A DNA stretch of 64,000 nucleotides from Nitrososphaerota archaeon (GTDB taxonomy: Archaea > Thermoproteota > EX4484-205 > JAAOZP01): assembly GCA_011605725.1 (NCBI GenBank), contig JAAOZP010000012.1, positions 200,238-264,237 of the forward strand, in the 5' to 3' direction. Positions 25,978 through 34,933 of this stretch are shown in pieces (within the stretch, counting starts at the first letter, position 1; every line of letters begins with the position of its first letter). Both the position numbers and the translations under genes were made by a program. A model generated the notes under the pieces. It was not told the DNA's origin. It searched no databases and worked only from the letters and a program-made list of their open reading frames with translations.

Positions 25978-27099
25978 CTAGAACCAGTCTGAGTGCCAGA
26001 TGTGAGGATTTCCTGCTGGAAACAATATTTCCAGTGCTTTTTCAACCCTTCCCTCATGCTTCACAGTCTGATCTATCAGAGCGTTTCCAGGATGCCTGTA
26101 TCCGAGGATAAGCTGCATTAATACCCATTGTGGGAGCTCAATCCAGTTCTCCGACAGGGCTTCTGAAAAAGAAACCCCGGAGTCGGAAACCTCAAGCGTG
26201 ATTAAGCCTATGTCTGTCTTGAAAGAAATATGTGAGGGCAGTTCTCTAACACAAGCATTCCTCAAGCGGTCTTCAAACACGGGGGCGAGCTTTTCAAATG
26301 TCGATTTGAGATTAATGATTCTCCCCATGCCGTCGGAAGCATAGGGATAGTCAATGCTGATAGTGCAGCCGAGGCTTTTACAAAGCTCTGTGAAAGGATG
26401 GTCGAACGGGGCGTATACTTCAAGCTCAGCAGCCTTCTTCTGAAGAGCAGTATCGTACGCGAACCGGAGCACATGCTCGTATAGAGCAACGTCTACAGCA
26501 CCAACCTCAGTTATCCTCATTACCCTCGGCCACCGGTCAGCAGCGCAGTAGGCAACTATTCTGCCATACTCGTCTTCGAAGACTGTTCCGTCAGCAGGTA
26601 TTCCCCACCAGCTTCCCTTTCTAAACCTAAACCATTCCCCCCTATACCTTTTTAAAGGACCCGTCCTACGCTCATTCGTAAACTCGTAGATTTCCAAGAC
26701 TGCGGAAGCGTCCTCCTTCACCATAGGGCGGGCGTTAAGCCCGGGCCTAGCCCTCTCAGCATTTCTAAGAGGCATTGTTATCTTGCAATTGGGAAGCGTC
26801 GAAGCATAGCCCCACCTAAAATAGTAATCAGGTATGCCGAAGAGCATTGATACATCATAGCCGTTTCTAATCATGTATTCGATCGAAAACTCCATAACCT
26901 TTCTCGAATACCCCTTCATCCTGTGCTCCTCGAGTGTCCCAACCCCGCCGATCCCTCCAGTTTTCAAGAATACTTTCCCAACCTTTACTTCAAGATCGTT
27001 AATGGTGAGCCAGCTAACCGGCGATCCTCCCAGCTCATCTAGAAGAAGCTCAACCTTATGCGTCCTCGCCGAGTCGGTAACCCTTATCTCGCTTCCCAT
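25978..27099 (-). CDS. Eis-like GNAT acetyltransferase with SCP2-type C-terminal domain
   Basis: The layout follows the Eis/enhanced-intracellular-survival family: an N-terminal GNAT domain (EEHRMKGYSRKVMEFSIEYMIRNGY, about 57-81), a second degenerate GNAT half (ending near 240) and a C-terminal sterol-carrier-like domain (about 270-373, ending at an aromatic HIWHSDWF). Eis enzymes acetylate amines at several positions and use the C-terminal carboxylate in catalysis. The usual (R/Q)xxGxG/A loop is the weaker EHRMKGYSR. The acetyl acceptor cannot be predicted. It lies 43 bp downstream of the NAD-kinase-like gene on the same strand. Confidence 0.75.
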   Translation of the reverse strand: MGSEIRVTDSARTHKVELLLDELGGSPVSWLTINDLEVKVGKVFLKTGGIGGVGTLEEHRMKGYSRKVMEFSIEYMIRNGYDVSMLFGIPDYYFRWGYASTLPNCKITMPLRNAERARPGLNARPMVKEDASAVLEIYEFTNERRTGPLKRYRGEWFRFRKGSWWGIPADGTVFEDEYGRIVAYCAADRWPRVMRITEVGAVDVALYEHVLRFAYDTALQKKAAELEVYAPFDHPFTELCKSLGCTISIDYPYASDGMGRIINLKSTFEKLAPVFEDRLRNACVRELPSHISFKTDIGLITLEVSDSGVSFSEALSENWIELPQWVLMQLILGYRHPGNALIDQTVKHEGRVEKALEILFPAGNPHIWHSDWF

Positions 27100-27142
27100 G
27101 AAGCCCCTCTAGACACGAACTCTTAAAAAACTTAGCCCTCAA

Positions 27143-28141
27143 TCACTTAGACTCAATATAGTATAGATCCTGCCTCGGATCCCTTATTAAGGGTCTTTTC
27201 TTGACGAAATTGTTTCCGACAAGTATCGCGAGAGCATGGCGTACAGTCCTAGCAGGGAGCATCGTCTTCTTAACAATGTCTTTCTGAGTTAAAGCCCCCT
27301 CGTATTCAAGAACCTTCAAAATAAGTTTTGCACTCGGAGGCAGACTGCTTACGTCGAGAGACATGCGAGCCTTCTTCTCAAGCCTCCTTGCGAGAAGCGC
27401 TTCGCTAAGCCTTACGAAGCCTATGTCCTCACCTTTTTTAATAATAACCTTCTCAGTCACCCTCATTCTGTATCCACCGTCAACGATGACTTCGCAAGCC
27501 GAGTTGCTGACTATGTCCCGGATCTCTATAAGGCTTTCAAGAGGAGTTACTAATGGCCTTCTAGTAAGATTTAAAGAGTTAACTGGAACTATGCTTACAA
27601 CCCTGGCCTGCGGATGAATTATCGGCCCCCCTGTTGAAAGAGCATAAGCTGTTGAACCTATGGGTGTGGAAACTATCAGGCCGTCGCCTATGTCCCTCCA
27701 GACGAACTCGCCGTCAACGTAAAGACTGTATTCAAGAATCGTGGCGCTTTTCCGCGGGAAGATTGCAAGCTCGTTAAGTGCACACGGTGTTTCAGCATCA
27801 TCCACCATAGCCTTAAGCCTCGAAGAATACTCCACACTATATTCTCTTCTCAGAAAAGCCCTTAAAGCTTCGCCGAGCCTATCTAGCGTCGTCTCCATCA
27901 GGAAACTATTATTCTCAGTCTTGCTGACCCCTAGGATGAGGACATCCCTAGATTTAACATGATGCAACGCTTTCAAAACATCCTTATCCTCACCCAAGAT
28001 GAGAAGGAGGCCCTCGTTAAGCTTCTCAAGTTCTTCAAGACGTTTGACTCGCGTAACCTCCACCCCGACGCGATTGACTGTTCTCAAGCATTCCTTTAGA
28101 AGACCACGCTCGAACCTTGCTGGAGCTAGCACTATGTTCAA
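27143..28141 (-). CDS. NAD-kinase-like protein fused to C-terminal winged helix
   Basis: Residues 1-255 are an NAD kinase fold with N123-E124 (ALNELAIF), D153 in GDGLIVSTPIGSTAYALSTG, IPV-type core strands and VDGGY. The phosphate-binding GGDGT loop is replaced by G50-E-D52-K-D (LILGEDKDVLK); only the Asp is kept. The usual GxLGFL loop reads SKTENNSFL. Residues about 263-332 form a winged helix-turn-helix (SAKLILKVLEYEGALTQKDI ... PARTVRHALAILVGNNF). NAD kinase makes NADP from NAD. The fusion plus the divergent nadABC-type operon suggests a kinase that also regulates, or an NAD(P)-sensing repressor. It starts at TTG 28141. Confidence 0.75.
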   Translation of the reverse strand: MNIVLAPARFERGLLKECLRTVNRVGVEVTRVKRLEELEKLNEGLLLILGEDKDVLKALHHVKSRDVLILGVSKTENNSFLMETTLDRLGEALRAFLRREYSVEYSSRLKAMVDDAETPCALNELAIFPRKSATILEYSLYVDGEFVWRDIGDGLIVSTPIGSTAYALSTGGPIIHPQARVVSIVPVNSLNLTRRPLVTPLESLIEIRDIVSNSACEVIVDGGYRMRVTEKVIIKKGEDIGFVRLSEALLARRLEKKARMSLDVSSLPPSAKLILKVLEYEGALTQKDIVKKTMLPARTVRHALAILVGNNFVKKRPLIRDPRQDLYYIESK

Positions 28142-28167
28142 CTGGTTTCACCAGTGTATTAGAAGGA

Positions 28168-28178
28168 CTATTTATTGT
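28168..28178 (-). promoter_or_regulatory. TATA box of the NAD-kinase-like gene
   Basis: ACAATAAATAG on the minus strand lies about 32 bp upstream of the TTG at 28141. Confidence 0.4.
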
Positions 28179-28210
28179 TTTCAACGGTTTAAAAACATGT
28201 GGTCCTATTT

Positions 28211-28254
28211 TTGCCTTTAAACGAAATATTCATGCAATTATTGCCTAAACAGAA
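28211..28254 (+). promoter_or_regulatory. Candidate operator: TTGCCT..AAAC direct repeats 30 bp apart
   Basis: TTGCCTTTAAAC at 28211 and TTGCCTAAAC at 28241 are spaced exactly 30 bp, about three helical turns, just upstream of the nadA TATA box and between the divergent NAD genes. They are candidate sites for the winged-helix protein at 27143. Confidence 0.3.
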
Positions 28255-28257
28255 CCA

Positions 28258-28268
28258 CTTAAATAAGG
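28258..28268 (+). promoter_or_regulatory. TATA box of the nadA operon
   Basis: CTTAAATAAGG is centred 31 bp upstream of the nadA ATG, predicting a leader of about 4 nt. Confidence 0.5.
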
Positions 28269-28293
28269 GAGTTTAAGGCTTCAAGGGAAGCTG

Positions 28294-29229
28294 ATGGAAG
28301 ACCTTAGCCGTAGAATACGTGAAAAAGCGAGGGAGACGGGAGCCGTAATACTAGCCCACAATTATCAGAGACCAGAGGTGCAGGACGTTGCTGATTTCGT
28401 CGGCGACAGTCTGGAACTCTCCATCAAGGCTATGGAGACCGATGCTAAAACGATAGTTTTCGCGGGCGTAGATTTCATGGTTGAGCAAGCAGCTTTTTTA
28501 AACCCCGGTAAGAAAGTGTTGACGCCTGAGCCAGGCTCCATCTGCCCGATGGCGTGGCAGCTTGACCCACCTGTGGTTGAAGAATACCGTAGGAAAAACC
28601 CGGATGCGCCACTCGTGGTTTACGTGAATTCCTTCATCGAGGTCAAGTCTATGGCGGACTACGTGGTTACCAGCAGCAGCGCCTCAAAGCTAGTGTCTAA
28701 ACTTGATTCAGAGAAGATTCTTTTTGGACCAGACAGAAACCTAGCATCATACGTTGCCGAAACAACCGGGAAGGAGGTTATCGCTGTCCCATTGAACAGC
28801 TACTGCCCGGTTCACGTAAACATCACGGCAGATAAAATATTGGCGGTTAAAAGGGGAGTGCCAGATGCGAAAGTACTTGCGCACCCGGAGTGTCCACCTG
28901 AAACAAGGAGGCTTGCGGATTTCATAGGTAGTACGAGTCAAATAATAAGAGCGGTAGGAGAGATTAATGCGAAGCGTTTTATAATAGGCACTGAGAATGG
29001 AGTGGTTTACAGAATATCAAAGCTTTATCCTGATAAGGAGGCTTATCCTGTTGGCGAAGACACAGTATGTCCTAACATGAAAAAGATAACGCTTGAAAAA
29101 GTATATAGGAGCCTAATCAGCGGCGAGACTGTTGTAAAGATCGATGAGAAACTTGCCGAGAAAGCGAGAAGAGTTCTTGAAAGAAGCTTTGCTCTCCTGG
29201 GGGTTGAAACACCTTGGTCGAGGAAGTAG
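28294..29229 (+). CDS. nadA: Quinolinate synthase
   Basis: This 311-residue enzyme condenses iminoaspartate with dihydroxyacetone phosphate to quinolinate. The three [4Fe-4S] ligands are C84 (GSICPMAW), C171 (NSYCPVH) and C259 (DTVCPNMKK). Other conserved parts are LAHNYQRPEVQDVADFVGDS, the HPECPP loop and FIIGTENGV. It is the first gene of a tight NAD operon in which aspartate dehydrogenase, not NadB oxidase, provides the iminoaspartate. Its 3' end overlaps nadC by 16 bp. Confidence 0.95.
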   Translation: MEDLSRRIREKARETGAVILAHNYQRPEVQDVADFVGDSLELSIKAMETDAKTIVFAGVDFMVEQAAFLNPGKKVLTPEPGSICPMAWQLDPPVVEEYRRKNPDAPLVVYVNSFIEVKSMADYVVTSSSASKLVSKLDSEKILFGPDRNLASYVAETTGKEVIAVPLNSYCPVHVNITADKILAVKRGVPDAKVLAHPECPPETRRLADFIGSTSQIIRAVGEINAKRFIIGTENGVVYRISKLYPDKEAYPVGEDTVCPNMKKITLEKVYRSLISGETVVKIDEKLAEKARRVLERSFALLGVETPWSRK

Positions 29230-30068
29230 TTTTCAAAAAATTTATCGAGTGGCTATGTGAAGATGTCCCATACTGGGATGTGACTTCTGAGATAATACCT
29301 CCAGAGGTAACATGTGAGGCGGTTGTAATAGCTAAGGAGAATGGTGTTGCAGCCTGCTGCGAGGATCTTGCTCTAATACTTGAGAAGATGGGTTTCACAG
29401 TTAGGGTTTTGAAGAAGAGTGGCGAGGAATTCAGAAAAATGGATCAAATAATGTGGATTAAAGGCAATATGCGTAGACTCATGGAGATTGAGAGACTATT
29501 ATTAAACATTCTTTCACAAGCCTTCGGAGTGGCAACTTTAACTAGAGCCTTCGTCGAGAAAGCGAGAAGAATAAGCCCGAACGTGAAGATAGCCGCAACT
29601 AGAAAGGTTAAACCAGGCTTCCAGTATTTCGAGAAGAAAGCCATTGCAGCAGCCGGCGGGGATACTCATAGGCTGAATCTGTCGGATATGATTCTCATCA
29701 AGGAGAACCATCTAAAGTATTTTAACTCAGTTGGCGAGGCTGTGAAGAAGGCTAGGGAGATAGCAAGCTTCAGCAAGAAGATAGAAGTGGAGGTGGCTGA
29801 GGCTGAAGATGCTGTAGAGGCTGCTGAAGCCGGTGCAGACATAATCATGCTTGACAATTGCACCCCTGAAAGAGCAAGGAGAACGATTGAAATGCTTAGA
29901 GAGAAAGGCTTGAGGGACAAGGTTCTAATAGAAGTCTCGGGTGGAGTGAAGCTTGAAAACCTTGAAGAATACGTTGAAACCGGCCCGGACATAATAAGCT
30001 CTGGAGAGTTAACGCATTCAGCAAAAGCTATAGATATCTCGCTTGAAGTTACGAGGGTGGAGAAATGA
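29214..30068 (+). CDS. nadC: Nicotinate-nucleotide pyrophosphorylase (carboxylating)
   Basis: This 284-residue phosphoribosyltransferase turns quinolinate and PRPP into nicotinate mononucleotide. Visible motifs are TSEIIPPEVTCEAVV, the substrate-binding AATRKVKPGFQYFEKKA and GGDTHRLNLSDMILIKENH with the key His, Arg and Lys. The C-terminal barrel has ADIIMLDNC and EVSGGVKLENLEEY. It starts at TTG 29214 inside the nadA end and overlaps the next gene by 4 bp, so all three proteins are probably co-translated. Confidence 0.95.
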   Translation: MVEEVVFKKFIEWLCEDVPYWDVTSEIIPPEVTCEAVVIAKENGVAACCEDLALILEKMGFTVRVLKKSGEEFRKMDQIMWIKGNMRRLMEIERLLLNILSQAFGVATLTRAFVEKARRISPNVKIAATRKVKPGFQYFEKKAIAAAGGDTHRLNLSDMILIKENHLKYFNSVGEAVKKAREIASFSKKIEVEVAEAEDAVEAAEAGADIIMLDNCTPERARRTIEMLREKGLRDKVLIEVSGGVKLENLEEYVETGPDIISSGELTHSAKAIDISLEVTRVEK

Positions 30069-30856
30069 AGAGAATAGGTTTGATAGGGTGTGGCGCGATA
30101 GGCTCTCTCATAGCCACGGCTGTGGACGAGGGCAAGGTTAACGCAAAACTAGTTTACGTGTATGATTCTCGTAAAGAGGCTGCGATGAAGCTGGTTGAGA
30201 AGCTGAAGAACAAGCCGAAGATTCTGGATGGAATAGAGGAAATGTTGAAAGACAGGAGGGTAAAAATTATTGTCGAGGCTGCCAGCGACGAGGCTGTCCT
30301 AAAATATCTTAAACCCATTGTTGAGGCAGGTAAAGAGATGCTTGTGATGAGCATAGGTGGGCTCCTTTTCCCAGAGACGAGAAAAATATATGAGGAAAAC
30401 GCTAGCAAGATACATGTTCCGGCTGGAGCAATCGCTGGACTGGATGCCATCCAAGCCATAAGCCTAGTCGGTGTTGACAGGGTTGTTCTAACCACAAGGA
30501 AGCCTCCTGAAGCATTAGCATACTCCAATTATTTTAAGGAGAAAGGGATTGAACTGGATAGGATCAAGGAGCCTACGCTAGTCTACGACGGGCCTGTTGA
30601 AGACGCTTTAATACATTTTCCCAGAAGCGTGAACGTGGCGGCAGCATTAGCCTTATACTCTAAATCCGGGGTTGAAGTTAGAATAATAGCAGACCCGGCT
30701 AGGAAGGAGATATTGCATGAGATAGATGTCGAATCCAAGGTTTCCAACCTAAAGATACTGGTTGAAAACATCCCGCATCCAGATAACCCTAGGACGAGCT
30801 ATTTGGCAGCATTATCCTGCATTCAGAAACTTAAAGAGATTTGCGCTAAGCAGTAA
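30065..30856 (+). CDS. nadX: L-aspartate dehydrogenase
   Basis: This 263-residue NAD(P)-dependent enzyme makes iminoaspartate for NadA. It has IGLIGCGAIGSLIATAV at the N-terminus, VPAGAIAGLDAIQAI, and the catalytic His region ENIPHPDNPRTSYLAALS at about 236-253. The ATG overlaps the nadC stop (ATGA). Its presence explains the absence of NadB, and it makes the pathway independent of oxygen or fumarate as electron acceptor, fitting an anaerobe. Other dehydrogenase substrates are unlikely given the operon. Confidence 0.9.
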   Translation: MKRIGLIGCGAIGSLIATAVDEGKVNAKLVYVYDSRKEAAMKLVEKLKNKPKILDGIEEMLKDRRVKIIVEAASDEAVLKYLKPIVEAGKEMLVMSIGGLLFPETRKIYEENASKIHVPAGAIAGLDAIQAISLVGVDRVVLTTRKPPEALAYSNYFKEKGIELDRIKEPTLVYDGPVEDALIHFPRSVNVAAALALYSKSGVEVRIIADPARKEILHEIDVESKVSNLKILVENIPHPDNPRTSYLAALSCIQKLKEICAKQ

Positions 30857-31009
30857 AATACGTTTAAACTCATGCAACAGGTGGAAAAATCTACATATAA
30901 AGCCTATTCAAATACTTGCATCGCAGCATTATTCAAACAATATGACGAGTAGATGAGCGGGGTTGAACGTCTGCGACTGGGCCAGAACGCTTCCAAGCCT
31001 GGGCGTCGA

Positions 31010-31020
31010 AAAGTTTATAA
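31010..31020 (+). promoter_or_regulatory. TATA box of the PINc-ATPase gene
   Basis: AAGTTTATAAC is centred about 48 bp before the ATG at 31063, giving a leader of about 20 nt. The 30857-31009 interval upstream shows no gene. Confidence 0.4.
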
Positions 31021-31062
31021 CCATGTTTCTGAGAAGTCCTTCGAAGCCGAGAAGAGACAGTT

Positions 31063-32619
31063 ATGAGTAATAATGCGGTTAAAGTCTATGTTCTAGACCC
31101 TGCTTCAATACTTACCGGAGTAGCCGCTAGGGCGGTTGAAAACGGTGAGGTAGTTGGCAGGATAATAGTGCATAAGGCCATTGTGTCGGAGTTTGAAAGA
31201 AAAGCCAGAGTTGGAGATGAAACAGGGTTAAACGGTTTAAAATCGCTGAAGGATGCTGCTTCAGCGAAGCGGCTTAGTGTGGAATTCATAGGCTCTTCAA
31301 ACACTCCTGAAGAAGTTTCCACAGCATTGAGGGATCTAGCGATAAATATGAACGGCACACTTGTCTCATGCGACCCAGTTTTAACGAAGACTGCGAAAGC
31401 AATGGGGATTGAGGCACTCTATCTTAGCCCGGTTGGAAAAGCTAAGCTTGAAGAATTCTTTAAACCAGGCATAATGTCTATACATCTCAAGGAGAATGTT
31501 GTTCCGAAGGCGAAGGAAGGAGTTCCAGGCAAATGGGTTTACAGGGATGTTGGGGAGAAGCCAATAAGCAAGTCTGAGCTTGAATCAATAATAGCTGACA
31601 TAATGGAGAGAGTCCAGTTTACAAACCAGGGTTTTGTGGAAATAGACAAGTCTGGCTCGACAATAATACAGCTTAAAGACCTTAGAATAGTCATAACTAG
31701 ACCACCTTTCTCCGACGGACTTGAAATAACCGCTGTTAAACCGCTTGTCAAGAGAAGCCTTGAAGAATATAATTTGGCTGACAAGCTTGTTGAAAGGCTT
31801 AGGACTCAAGCTGAGGGAATACTAATAGCTGGAGCCCCTGGAATGGGAAAGTCGACTTTCGCCCAGGCTCTCGCAGAGTTCTACAGGTCGATGAACAAGG
31901 TTGTTAAAACAATAGAGAGCCCGAGAGACCTTCAACTCCCTCCTGACGTGACACAGTATTCTAAGACTGCTGCCGAACCGAGTGAGCTCCACGACGTATT
32001 ACTGTTAAGCAGACCGGACTACACGATATACGATGAGCTTAGAGACACTAACGACTTCAACATTTTCATAGATCTTAGGCTCGCAGGCATAGGGATGGTT
32101 GGCGTCATACATGCTACAACACCCATGGACGCTATTCAACGCTTCACCGGCAGGACTGATCTTGGACTCATACCCTCCATCATAGACACAGTCATATTCA
32201 TGAAGGAGGGAGAGGTTTCTAAAATATACACGCTTGAAACAGTCGTGAAAATACCTAAGGGGATGAGGAACGCAGACCTAGCTAGGCCGACGATAATCGT
32301 TAAAAACTTCTTAACGGGGGAGGTGGAGTACGAGCTTTATGTCTTCGGAGAGCAAACCTTCATAGTACCGGTTCGTAAGAAGAAGACAGGGTATGAGGAG
32401 AAGCTTAAGGAGGAGGTTCAGGCAATAGTGCATAACCAGATTTCAGACTTCGACATCAGGGTAGAGGGAGACAGGCTAATTCTCTATGCGAACAAGGAGG
32501 ACATACCCATACTTGTAAAGAAGTACAATAAGAAGCTAAACAGGTTTGCAAAGAGGATAAACATGAATATTGAGATAAGCCCCCAGAGTAGGCGTGAAAC
32601 CGGGAACAGAGAACAATAG
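31063..32619 (+). CDS. PINc-domain / VirB11-like ATPase / KH-domain protein
   Basis: This archaeal three-part protein of 518 residues has a PIN nuclease domain (about 7-130; VYVLDPASIL, VSCDPVLTKTA), a VirB11/PilT-like ATPase and a C-terminal KH-type RNA-binding domain (about 430-500). The ATPase has Walker A GAPGMGKST at about 257-265, YTIYDELRDTNDF and GVIHATTP. The first PIN Asp (LDP) and SCD are kept. Conserved archaeal members are thought to work in RNA processing or ribosome-related quality control, but their role is not firmly known. It is single-gene, plus strand, with a promoter just upstream. Confidence 0.85.
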   Translation: MSNNAVKVYVLDPASILTGVAARAVENGEVVGRIIVHKAIVSEFERKARVGDETGLNGLKSLKDAASAKRLSVEFIGSSNTPEEVSTALRDLAINMNGTLVSCDPVLTKTAKAMGIEALYLSPVGKAKLEEFFKPGIMSIHLKENVVPKAKEGVPGKWVYRDVGEKPISKSELESIIADIMERVQFTNQGFVEIDKSGSTIIQLKDLRIVITRPPFSDGLEITAVKPLVKRSLEEYNLADKLVERLRTQAEGILIAGAPGMGKSTFAQALAEFYRSMNKVVKTIESPRDLQLPPDVTQYSKTAAEPSELHDVLLLSRPDYTIYDELRDTNDFNIFIDLRLAGIGMVGVIHATTPMDAIQRFTGRTDLGLIPSIIDTVIFMKEGEVSKIYTLETVVKIPKGMRNADLARPTIIVKNFLTGEVEYELYVFGEQTFIVPVRKKKTGYEEKLKEEVQAIVHNQISDFDIRVEGDRLILYANKEDIPILVKKYNKKLNRFAKRINMNIEISPQSRRETGNREQ

Positions 32620-32665
32620 TTTCAAGAAAGCTTCAGCCTAGAAACAACTTAAACCACGGTCTTTT

Positions 32666-33028
32666 CTAACGTATTACTCCACCAACAGCCCCACCGATTA
32701 TTGACATTATTGATCCGAATGCCAGCGACACTATGATTGCTCCACCAGCAACAACGCCTCCTAGAAGACCCAGTAAACCGCCGAGAACCCCTCCAAGCAG
32801 GCCTCCGACTCCAACGAAGCCGATGACTAGAAGTATGGTTGCGATTATTCCGCCGAATACTCCTGCCAGAAGTCCAGCTAGAGCACCCCTACCGGCTCCA
32901 CCCCCAGCTATTAAGCCGGCGATTAAGCCACCGATCAAAGAGCCGAAAACTGGAAAGCATACTCCTAAAAGAGAGTTTACTATAAATCCTAAGAATGCTC
33001 CAAGCCACAGGTTTCCTTCCCTCCCCAT
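32666..33028 (-). CDS. Glycine-rich four-helix membrane protein, DUF5518-like
   Basis: About 120 residues are nearly all Gly, Ala, Leu, Ile and Val, arranged as four glycine-zipper membrane spans (FLGFIVNSLLGV, IGGLIAGLIAGGG, ATILLVIGFVGVGG, GAIIVSLAFGSIMS). Archaeal DUF5518-type proteins have this look; their function is unknown. ATG at 33028 is preferred to GTG at 33037. It follows the surface-protein genes on the same strand with a 39-bp gap. Confidence 0.55.
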   Translation of the reverse strand: MGREGNLWLGAFLGFIVNSLLGVCFPVFGSLIGGLIAGLIAGGGAGRGALAGLLAGVFGGIIATILLVIGFVGVGGLLGGVLGGLLGLLGGVVAGGAIIVSLAFGSIMSIIGGAVGGVIR

Positions 33029-33067
33029 ACATACCACTGAGGAAGTTTAGCATTAGCTGTGATTTAA

Positions 33068-34933
33068 TCATTTCTTCTCAGCAACAGGCTTCTTTCTGGC
33101 TAAGTATAAAGTAGCGAAGCATAAAACTGCTAAAGCAACAGCCATGAGGATAAGCATGAGCTTCGAGCTCAATCCTGATCCCTTTAGTATTACTGATTCA
33201 TTTCTAATGAGGTTGACATTCCTGCTTTCGACAGAATTACTAACGGTGTAGTTTCCAGTGGGAATGTTTGAGAAAACGACATGGCCGTTGGCGTCGGTCT
33301 TTCCGTTTGCTTGAGAGGCCGATGAAGCTATACGGACATCGATGCCTCCCATGGGCTCTCCGAATTCGTTGACTACGTAAACGCTTAGGGAATACGTTTT
33401 CGTCTTTAATTCGATCATCAACGGATTACTTGTCAGCGGAAGCGGGAATTCAACGCTCATACCAGAGTTCAGGGAAATACTTTTATTCGTTACATGTAGA
33501 GAGCCCTTGAATACCTCAACGTCGTCCTTTTTCACCGAGACTTCATAATCCCCTAGAGCCAAGGTTGCCGTCAATTCGCCGGATCCAGAAGCGATGACCT
33601 CTCCATCATGTTTCAATTCTACGACTCCATCCAGCAGCCCACCAGTTGAGTTAACAGCCCTGAGCGTCACCTTCCCAAGAACTACCGCTATGCTGAAATT
33701 GCTCACCCTTGACAATCTCTTCCCGCTGGTCTCAAGCACCAGCACGTAGATTCCGGGCGACTCGGGCCTATAGCTTATCGTGAAGCTCCCGTTTGGAAAC
33801 GGCCTTAGCCTAAGGACCTTGACTTCCCTCTCGCCTTGGTAGATGTGTAACGTCAACTCAGCGGTTTCTGGCTCCATAGTGCCGATGAGAACCCCATTAA
33901 CGATTATTTCCCTCCCGATACTGACCACTGATTCTTCAATCCATGACCTTAAAGTACATACGCTCGGCACTACTGTCTGAAACCTCCCGTACGCAACTGA
34001 CCCAATGTAAGTGTCATTGCCAGGCCATTCGGCCTTTATGAAAACATCCCCGAAAACCCTCGGCTTCCAGACCATGGAGAAGACTCCGGTGGTGGCTTTC
34101 AACTCGGCAAACAGTGTCCATGAGATGTTGTCAAGCGAATAGCATAACGAGACGTTTTTGGCGCTTGGAGGATAAAGGGTTCCGTTTATCTTAATATCCT
34201 CAGCTCCCGCAATAATCACGGCCGGGCTTACGGTTAAGTTAAGGATTGACACTCCTTTTACATGAAGAGCATACTCTGGTGTTGAAGCAGACTCGTACTC
34301 CGCATCCCTCGGGAAGTAGGCTGAAACCTTGTAGAGGCCCAGAAGCCTTGGCGTAAAATTGAACGAGAAGATTCCGTTAGAAGAAACCGATAATTGATAC
34401 TCCTTCAAATCGCCTTTGGGATCCTTAACCTTAAAGTATACTGGTGAAACGCTGGGACTGACTTTCCCGGTTATCATGACGCTAGCGTTAACGACCGCCT
34501 CGCTTGGAACGTTGAGCTGAATGCTGACCGGCTTCTTTTCCGGCGGAGGTGGTGGGGGCGGGGGAGGCGCTGCGGAAAGATAAACATTTATTAGTAAAGC
34601 TTCCCCATGTTGTGATGTTCCAGAGCTACTACCCGAGTAATCGCCCTTGGATGCGCTGACGGTCACTGTCACTGGAACTGCGTTGACATTTAACGTAGTA
34701 TCGTAGTATCCATCGTTATCAGTTGTCCCTGACCAAGAATCCCCACCTCCGGAGACATGGACGGAAGCCCCTACTGCCTTGCTTCCATCGGGCATGTATA
34801 CATACCCATACACAGGCACCGACACCCCTCCCCTTACCTTGATGGTATTTATCGCGATTGAGACGAATATTGAGATGAATACCAATGAGGAGACTAAATA
34901 GAATGAAAACCTTCTAATTTTATCTGCATACAT
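33068..34933 (-). CDS. Exported Ig-like/carboxypeptidase-regulatory-domain surface protein
   Basis: About 620 residues with an N-terminal signal anchor (FSFYLVSSLVFISIFVSIAI), a carboxypeptidase-regulatory-like beta domain (about 35-125; VYGYVYMPDGSKAVGASVHV), a nine-proline linker, then three to four Ig-like beta domains. A late CarboxypepD_reg-type repeat (EFGEPMGGIDVRI) and a C-terminal membrane span with basic tail (LMLILMAVALAVLCFATLYLARKK) follow. It is a wall- or membrane-anchored adhesive or spacer protein. ATG at 34933 follows GGAGGT with an 11-nt spacing. It overlaps the C25 protease gene by 14 bp, indicating a surface complex. Confidence 0.7.
   Translation of the reverse strand: MYADKIRRFSFYLVSSLVFISIFVSIAINTIKVRGGVSVPVYGYVYMPDGSKAVGASVHVSGGGDSWSGTTDNDGYYDTTLNVNAVPVTVTVSASKGDYSGSSSGTSQHGEALLINVYLSAAPPPPPPPPPEKKPVSIQLNVPSEAVVNASVMITGKVSPSVSPVYFKVKDPKGDLKEYQLSVSSNGIFSFNFTPRLLGLYKVSAYFPRDAEYESASTPEYALHVKGVSILNLTVSPAVIIAGAEDIKINGTLYPPSAKNVSLCYSLDNISWTLFAELKATTGVFSMVWKPRVFGDVFIKAEWPGNDTYIGSVAYGRFQTVVPSVCTLRSWIEESVVSIGREIIVNGVLIGTMEPETAELTLHIYQGEREVKVLRLRPFPNGSFTISYRPESPGIYVLVLETSGKRLSRVSNFSIAVVLGKVTLRAVNSTGGLLDGVVELKHDGEVIASGSGELTATLALGDYEVSVKKDDVEVFKGSLHVTNKSISLNSGMSVEFPLPLTSNPLMIELKTKTYSLSVYVVNEFGEPMGGIDVRIASSASQANGKTDANGHVVFSNIPTGNYTVSNSVESRNVNLIRNESVILKGSGLSSKLMLILMAVALAVLCFATLYLARKKPVAEKK

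Noticed and set aside
30950..31010. GC-rich stretch considered as C/D-box or other small RNA
   Set aside because: No proper C (RUGAUGA) and D (CUGA) boxes or stable hairpin could be built by eye.
32733..33050. Proline-rich 105-codon plus-strand ORF
   Set aside because: It is the reverse complement of Gly/Ala codons in the membrane protein gene.
34540..34570. Poly-proline codon run as a DNA repeat element
   Set aside because: It is an in-frame proline linker of the surface protein.
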